From NCBI RefSeq assembly GCF_017876575.1, contig NZ_JAGIOE010000001.1:558001-622000 (forward strand): a stretch of DNA of 64,000 bases, written 5' to 3'. A program made the position numbers and the translations under genes. This document shows, piece by piece, positions 58,186-64,000 of the stretch (position 1 is its first letter; the number at the start of each line of letters is the position of its first letter). The notes beneath the pieces are model-generated. The model was not told the origin of the DNA. It did no database searches and was given only the letters and a program-made list of their open reading frames with translations. The stretch comes from Paeniglutamicibacter psychrophenolicus (GTDB lineage Bacteria; Actinomycetota; Actinomycetes; Actinomycetales; Micrococcaceae).

Positions 58186-59605
58186 CTTTAATTGGGCACG
58201 GACCGATTCGGCCATGACTGGATCGATTTCGCATCCCTGACGGCCAGCTGTCACGTACCCGCGGTGTTTGCGTGATTGTGTCCGAGCCACCTCCCGCCAA
58301 CAGGATCGTCAACCCTGCCCGTGCGGGCCCAGGAAGGCGCCTGCCGAAGCCAAGGCGCCGCGCCCGCCCATAGGGCATTCAGCAGCGCCCTGGGCCCCTG
58401 AGGCCCCGTACGGGGGGCAAGGGTGAACATTTGCTGCTGCGGGAACCATCGGTATTCCGTGCGGTGACCATCCCGGGAAAAGATGGATGTTCTCCTTGGG
58501 AGCCACCGGTGGCGCTGCCGGGATCCATTTTCCGTCAACGGGTGTTCGGCTCTGCGCCGTGAGCAGGCGGTCCTGGCCGCGAGGCGACCCGTTGCACGGG
58601 GAGAGGCGATGGGCAAGATTCAGTTCCGGTAGAACAGGGCGGCCAATCTTGCCGACGATGGATGGGCTGTTGCCGGGGCCCGCCGCCGGGAAGTGTCTCT
58701 GTATGCTGTCCGAGCACATGGTGCGCGTCTGCGGCTCGATGGCGGACTGCACGCATTGCCTGAGAAGGGACTGTAGCCAGCGGCTCGGCCCCGGCACCCA
58801 CGCCGACCCGGTCATGGACCGGATCATCCACAACACCATTTGGAGCGCGACCGGAAACTACCACGTGGGCAAGGGAATCGGCGCCGTTCAGCAGGTGCGG
58901 ATCCGTTGGAAGTCAGCGGCTCCGACCCAAGCAGTCAGCGGCCGCCAACTGCAATAGTGGGTGTCCCCAAAACGCAGGATACTCAGGTTGAAACTCTTAA
59001 CGTCGCATCCAGGCTGTCGCGTGGCTGAATCCACTCAAGGACGTGTGATTGGGATTCCGGAATCTCTTCGCTGATACCTGTCCTAACGCCGAATCTGCGT
59101 GGACAACGTTATGAATGCCGAGAGGCAGTGGCGTTCCGCGGGAACCAACAAGCTCTCATTGATCGGCAGCAAGGTGGGACGCCCGGCTCTTCCCAGTAGA
59201 ATCGCTTTGCCTCGGTACCGTTCTGGCCTTCCCACCCATTCGTTGGCAAGCCTGCCACGCGCAAGTCCCGGAGACGCCGTCAGTATTGGTGGCCTCCGAG
59301 AACGCCACTCGTACAGCTCGGCGCAATGTTCCAGCTTGTCCTGGGTGGAAACATTGGCCAAAATTCCTCGGTATCTCCCGTCGGTCACGATCATGCGGAG
59401 ATGCTGAATGATGACCTACCTTCAGGTGATCGTGCGTTGAATCGTGCTGTACACGGTACCGTTCGGGCAAGTTTTATGCCTCAGCCGCGGCCTTCTTCCC
59501 TTCCTTGACCGCTGTAGGGCGCCTGGGCCATAATCGGGCTGGAAGTCAGAAGGGTTCGCAGGGTGGCATCGACGGATGGTGTTGCCTGAGCAGAGGAGTG
59601 ACCGA
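58186..59605. other. Gene-free region downstream of parB
   Basis: 1.4 kb without a supported gene. Frames of up to about 175 codons on both strands lack ribosome sites and known motifs. Two segments, 58610-58720 (+) and 59090-59215 (-), look related by eye as a diverged inverted repeat (see findings). Confidence 0.6.
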
Positions 59606-59947
59606 ATGACGAAGTACCTGATCTCGTTCCCCGGTGAAGCCATGGTGTTCCCCGAGGAGGACTTCGACACGGTGGTCCACGATGCGCATGCCGTCATAGA
59701 CGACGCCAAATCTGCAGGCGTGTATGTCTTCAGTGGCGGGATCGATGAGAACGTGGAGCCGGTCCGTGTTGCCGGCGACGGCACCGTCACCGAGGGAACA
59801 CACCCGGGCCACAAGGTGCCCAACGGCGGCTACACCGTTCTCGAGCTGCCGTCGCGCGAATCCGCACTTGAATGGGCCGCCAAGATCGCCGTCGCATGCC
59901 GCTGCGCCCAAGAAGTCCGGCAGTTCCAATATGACCCGGCCAGCTGA
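59606..59947 (+). CDS. YCII-related (DGPF-type) protein
   Basis: 113 residues. MTKYLISFPGEAMVFPEED and YTVLELPSRESALEWAAKIA fit the dimeric alpha+beta barrel YCII family; proteins of this group occur with ECF sigma factors, but none is next door. Function unknown. AGGAG lies eight bases before the ATG. It lies alone in the low-gene region. Confidence 0.8.
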   Translation: MTKYLISFPGEAMVFPEEDFDTVVHDAHAVIDDAKSAGVYVFSGGIDENVEPVRVAGDGTVTEGTHPGHKVPNGGYTVLELPSRESALEWAAKIAVACRCAQEVRQFQYDPAS

Positions 59948-60832
59948 CCAGGGGAACCTCTGCCAGTGCCGGCCGTGTGCCGGGTACCAACAATGGACGA
60001 TGTGCGACCTACTTAGGGAGGATGGTCCCGGCCGACGGCGCATCGCTGATCTACGTATCGATTGGAGTCGGTCCGATTTGCCAGATGTCACCCGCTGGCT
60101 CAACCATCTTCAGCTGAGTTTGGGTCTCTCGAAGGAGAACGCCGTTCCGGGGAGCCTGGTCGACGTCTGCCGGTCCGTACGGTGCGACGGAACCCGCAAT
60201 GGGTTCCCCTTTGACCGGCGGGTGTGACCCACACGGGCGATTGCGCACAGCCGGAAAACCTGAGGGAACATTGGTTCCAGGACGTTGAATTTCCCTCCCA
60301 CGCATCAGTACATCCCACTCGGAGTGGGGGCGGCTTGCCCACAGCATCGGAAGCGGGGATGGAATTGCGTGGAGGTACGTAGGGTCCCGGGATCAAATGT
60401 TTCACGTGAAACGCGTCCGCGTGGACGGAGTAGTTGGCATGGATCCTATTGCTGATTGTTGGCGACCACTTGGGACTGAATGAAACCGTCAATGTTCGAA
60501 CCGTGCGCAGCGGTACATTCCTGGCAGGTCACCAACCCATGGCAACCGAACCATTCGATCCCACTGATGGGGGAGTGCAATCAAGAGTTGCGGCTCCAAG
60601 CATGTGGTTTGGTTCGTGCACCACCAATGAGGGGATTCCGTTTGTGTCGGTTCGGTGCAGATCGGCACGGCGGACCGACAACGGCACTCTGGAAGGAGTG
60701 CACCGATTCAATACCAGTCGGCTGAATGGACGCCTTGTTCCCTCCACGAGAGAAGATCCCTCAACCGTCGATGGGCCGCCGTCCTACAAGATCCTTCATC
60801 CCGATCACGGCTTGGTCCTCCGTGACTATGTC
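59948..60832. other. Gene-free stretch with one parS
   Basis: 885 bp. Frames here are short, without ribosome sites or recognisable domains. The only clear element is the parS at 60398-60413. Confidence 0.55.
60398..60413. other. parS: parS site, one mismatch
   Basis: TGTTTCACGTGAAACG, 15 of 16 bases. Confidence 0.85.
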
Positions 60833-61456
60833 CTAATCCTCATGCCCGCCGGATGACATCTCGCCGACGGAAGGTGTGCCATTGGCAAGGAGGTATCGGT
60901 GCATCACCGCGCCCTTGGGCGAAGCGACGACCGGTTCGATGAGTTTGAGGTTCGTCGGTACTACTCCGTTGGCGAAGAGCTTCTTTCCACTTCCGAGGAG
61001 GATGGGATACACCCAAAGTGTCAGCCGGTCGAAAAGTTGCTTGGCGAAGAGGGTCTGCACGAAATCGATGCTGTCGATGACGTGGATGTTCTCGTGCCGG
61101 TCGCGCAGTTCATGCAAGGCTTCGACGACATCTGGACCGAGCAGGGTGGAGTTGTGCCACCCGAGAATCGGTGCCTGGCGTGAGGCCACGTACTTCGGTA
61201 CACGGTTGAGCAATTGCGCGGTGTTCCCGTCCTGGTGAGGCCAGTATGAGGCGAAAATATCGTAGGTCCGACGCCCAAGCAGCAGGGCATCCATTTCCGT
61301 CAACCCGGAACCGACTTGATCGTCGACGACCTCGTCCCAGAGCGGGGCCTGCCAACCGCCGAAAGCGAAACCGTCTTCGGTATCCTCCTCCGGACCGCCT
61401 GGTGCCTGCGCAACTCCGTCAAGGCTGACGAACATGTCGATATGGATGAATCCCAT
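60833..61456 (-). CDS. RibD-C/DHFR-like family protein
   Basis: 207 residues. MGFIHIDMFVSLDGVAQAPG is the typical start of the YyaP/RibD C-terminal dihydrofolate-reductase-like family, with LLLGRRTYDIF and ILLGSGKKLFANG following. It is likely a NADPH-dependent reductase of unknown substrate. AAGGAG precedes ATG 61456. Such single genes are often mobile between soil actinobacteria. Confidence 0.88.
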   Translation of the reverse strand: MGFIHIDMFVSLDGVAQAPGGPEEDTEDGFAFGGWQAPLWDEVVDDQVGSGLTEMDALLLGRRTYDIFASYWPHQDGNTAQLLNRVPKYVASRQAPILGWHNSTLLGPDVVEALHELRDRHENIHVIDSIDFVQTLFAKQLFDRLTLWVYPILLGSGKKLFANGVVPTNLKLIEPVVASPKGAVMHRYLLANGTPSVGEMSSGGHED

Positions 61457-63468
61457 GCCGTGCTCCTTCTCAGTCGCCCGTCGTCGCTCCGTCGGCGGAA
61501 CCACTTCGAGGGTGGCTCAGGAATTCGTGCGATGCAACGGGTTTCGACGGAGGGAGGCGATCGCACCCACCGTAGCCAGAAATTGTTTCGGGCAGTCCGC
61601 GACTCCATCCGTTCCCGATCAGCAGATGAGGGATCGGAAATCGTTCGTTAGGTTCGGTGTGGGCACAGATGCGGATTTGGTAGTCGGTAGGGCGTTCAGG
61701 AGCCGCAGCGTGCCCCCAGCGAAAGGTAGATGATCCGAGTTGCTGTGCGTTCATCAAATGGAGGTGTGCGGTGGGCAAACGTACGGTTCCTTTCGATAGA
61801 AAGGTTCGGTCGATCAGGACAACGTTGATACCGGGGAACACTGAAAGACGAACATGAGAATTCGGTAGCTGGGGAGCACCCTATATTTTCCTTGGGGACC
61901 GCCCATATTGTCGCGAGTGCCAGTAGCTCCCGTTGAGGGACCTATGGGCCGCCATCGGTTCCCATTCTGAAGGGATCTGCTATCGAGCCGTTTTGTTCCG
62001 TGGATGGGCGGGGCCATGAACGCGTCGACACGGTCGCCAACGTGTAGTCGCTGTATGCAGTCCTTCTACGCATACCGACTGCAGAACATCGACGAGGCCG
62101 ATCTGTGGATCCTTCTCCTGGCTTCCGGCTGCAAGTGATGGCAATGTCCGATGGGAAGGCACTCAGGGCCCATCCCCGGCACGCCCCGCACCTCATGCCG
62201 GAAAGAGGCAGGGTGGGTTCCATCCGGGGCCTTACAGGCAGCTCCCAAGGACAATATTGCTGCCACCCAAGGACTATAGGCAGGCAGGCAAGCGCATTGT
62301 TGGGCGAGGGAGCGATCGCGTCCAAGCGCTGCCAACGGCAAGCGACGAAGACCACTGACGAGACGAGATTGGCGGAGACGAGGAGCTGACGGCCATGCTT
62401 CCGGAAAGCTGGTGCAGGGTATGTGGTTCCCGGACGACAGCGTGCCGGACGGGACTTGAGCCGGCAAGCCGCGTCGCGATGAACACCGGCGGGTTCACGA
62501 AGCGGGGCAAAGGCCTTCTTCCCCCGGGTGCGTTCAGCATAGAGTCACCGGCAGTACCACTAAGACCGCGCCCACCTGGAATATCGGCCGAGGCAACGGG
62601 GCTGGCCTCGGCCTCGGCCTTGAAAAGCGCTCTGATGGTCAGACTCCAGAGGAATGTCTTCCTGCGGGCCATTGGAGCCACTGGCTGCAATGTTGGGGGA
62701 GCGGACTTCAACGGGACTTGAGCGGATGACGTCCCGAACGTGAGCCAATATATGGGCCTAGCTTTCCAAGCCGTCCAAGGACCAAAAGCTCGTCCGTGCA
62801 GTGCTACGTACGAAACACGCAAGATGGGAATGGAGCATGAATCGATGTCAGGCTTCCGGACGCAACGAAGAACGTCTCTTGATGCGGGACCCATCCGGAC
62901 GGGGGAGGGAACATCCGCCCGAGATCGCGCACCTCATGCACTGTCTCCGCGCAGGGATAACATGCACCGATGCCGGTTCCCCGGGACTGGATTCTTGGGT
63001 GCAGAAATTGAATGTCATCCTGCCACGGTGTTCAGCTGGGTTCCAGCGATTCGAGATCTTGCGCCCGGCCCGCGAGCACAAGAGGGAAGTCGAGCGCTTC
63101 GGCTCTCCATTCAGTTAATCAGGGACTACGGAGGGAACCCTTTGCACCCCGCATCTCGACGCAAAGGAATAGAGGATTTTCGCTTGGTCCAGTCCTCTTC
63201 GTGACCGGATCGGAGGTAGCTCGTGGCTGCAGAATTTCGAAGGAGCTGAACCGGAATCTGTGCGCTCTGGGCTTCCACTCACCGCGCCTCCGATTCCGCA
63301 AGGAAGCCGACGACGCTGGTTCTTCCCACAAGGGAAACGTTGGAATCGGAGGTGCGGCAGTGGGTACCTCAGCTCAGGAAGTCTCCCCACAGTGACCACC
63401 GACGGTTCGATTCGACTTCAGGCAATATTCATCGGGCGTGAATCAGCGTTCGAAATTTCGCCTGGGAA

Positions 63469-63484
63469 TGTTTCACGTGAAACG
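63469..63484. other. parS: parS site, one mismatch
   Basis: TGTTTCACGTGAAACG. Confidence 0.85.
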
Positions 63485-63556
63485 CGGGGGATGCCGAACC
63501 GGCCTCCCCTTGCCCTACGGCGACTGCCGCGGGGATCTCGAACGGGGGCCCGAAAG

Positions 63557-63572
63557 TGTTTCACGTGAAACA
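63557..63572. other. parS: parS site
   Basis: Perfect TGTTTCACGTGAAACA, 88 bp from the previous one. Confidence 0.93.
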
Positions 63573-63636
63573 AGGAGGAGGCAGGGACCGGTGACCCGCG
63601 CGAGAGCGCTCACCTTTACTCAAGCTGCGGGGCGTT

Positions 63637-63652
63637 TGTTTCACGTGAAACA
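63637..63652. other. parS: parS site
   Basis: Perfect TGTTTCACGTGAAACA, 80 bp from the previous one. Confidence 0.93.
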
Positions 63653-64000
63653 ACACGGAGTTTTCAAGGTCGTCGGCCTGAGCCGACCCCGATAGTCTCG
63701 GGGATCCTGGTCGGATCGTGCCATGGGCCTATCTCGACATTATCGAGGCTCAGGCAGGTCCATGCAGGCGGGCAGTGCGGCGGCAATGATGTGCAAGCAG
63801 GCGAGTGCCTGTGCCGAATCGGCTGATAGCTCCGGGTAGTTGCCTTGCACCCGCCGACACACCTCCGCAAGCGCAGGTCACTCTTGATGCCGCGGAAGCA
63901 CAGACCTGCCCGCCTGCTGCGCCGGATTGGCGTGATGGTCAACGGGGACAGCCGTGCCAGGTCTGAGTGGAGCTGGGTGCACGTCTACGACTGCACACAT

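Larger units (their letters stand above)
61457..64000. other. Large gene-free region with three parS sites
   Basis: 2.5 kb without a supported gene to the window edge. Open frames of up to about 200 codons show no ribosome sites, domains or steady codon bias. Three parS sites cluster at 63469-63652. The last 350 bp (63653-64000) could hold the end or start of a gene that continues outside; nothing could be named. Confidence 0.5.

Noticed and set aside
58695-62063. Match of a CTGTATGC-type 17-mer at 58695 and 62047
   Set aside because: 15 of 17 matches is expected by chance in several kb, and the flanks align only with a 10 bp shift.
62274-62894. 206-codon minus-strand frame in the gene-free region
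   Set aside because: No ribosome site or domain; composition looks random. A profile search could reopen this.
63664-63942. Arg/Cys-rich frame at the window end
   Set aside because: Resembles a shadow; no start site and no known fold.

Overview
The window is the chromosomal replication-origin region of a high-GC Gram-positive bacterium. Its gene order (fhaA-fhaB-pstP-rodA-pbpA-pknA-pknB, pabA, class E sortase, crgA, then gyrA-gyrB-DUF721-recF-dnaN-oriC-dnaA-rpmH-rnpA-yidD-yidC-jag-rsmG-parA-parB) is the canonical actinobacterial one. Small-protein families (DUF3566, DUF3662, DUF3817, DUF5997, DLW-39), frequent GTG starts and leaderless-looking genes point to Micrococcaceae, Arthrobacter in the broad sense. 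Genus assignment is inference; no rRNA is present.

Region 1 (1-16.2 kb) is metabolic. It holds the end of a TenA-like gene, a uracil permease, a fused beta-phosphoglucomutase/GH65 disaccharide phosphorylase, and a divergent ABC importer (lipoprotein plus two permeases, no ATPase). Together these can import an alpha-glucoside, phosphorolyse it and feed glucose 6-phosphate into glycolysis. A roughly 1 kb cassette with two unknown small genes lies between uraA and the phosphorylase, bracketed by direct repeats of the terminator and the phosphorylase gene tail. Then come an APH-fold protein, a glycerophosphodiesterase, a HAD phosphatase, a PfkB kinase, an alpha/beta hydrolase and an enoyl-CoA hydratase.

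Region 2 (16.3-20.0 kb) has a LysR-type substrate-binding protein without HTH, divergent from a DUF5997 gene across a palindromic bidirectional promoter, then UspA, dienelactone hydrolase, an aquaporin and tRNA-Leu(CAG).

Region 3 (20.3-31.7 kb) is the cell-wall growth and division signalling operon: FHA proteins, PP2C phosphatase, RodA, PBP and two PASTA kinases, with pabA, sortase E and CrgA beyond.

Region 4 (31.9-40.7 kb) mixes housekeeping genes: DUF3817, DUF4442, a LysG/LysE-type regulator-exporter pair with palindromic operators, a tandem GNAT, rhomboid protease, cyclophilin, an LEA-like membrane protein, an EamA transporter, and tRNA-Ala, DLW-39 and tRNA-Ile. The spacer at 35.7-36.3 kb holds seven DnaA-box-like sites, six of them perfect, which is more perfect boxes than the canonical dnaA-dnaN spacer 14 kb away.

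Region 5 (40.7-58.2 kb) is the origin proper with the replication, gyrase, membrane-insertion and segregation genes. Genes left of the origin run leftward and those to the right run rightward, so both arms are transcribed away from it. Region 6 (58.2-64 kb) is nearly gene-free, with only a YCII protein and a DHFR-like protein, and it carries four of the seven parS sites in the window.
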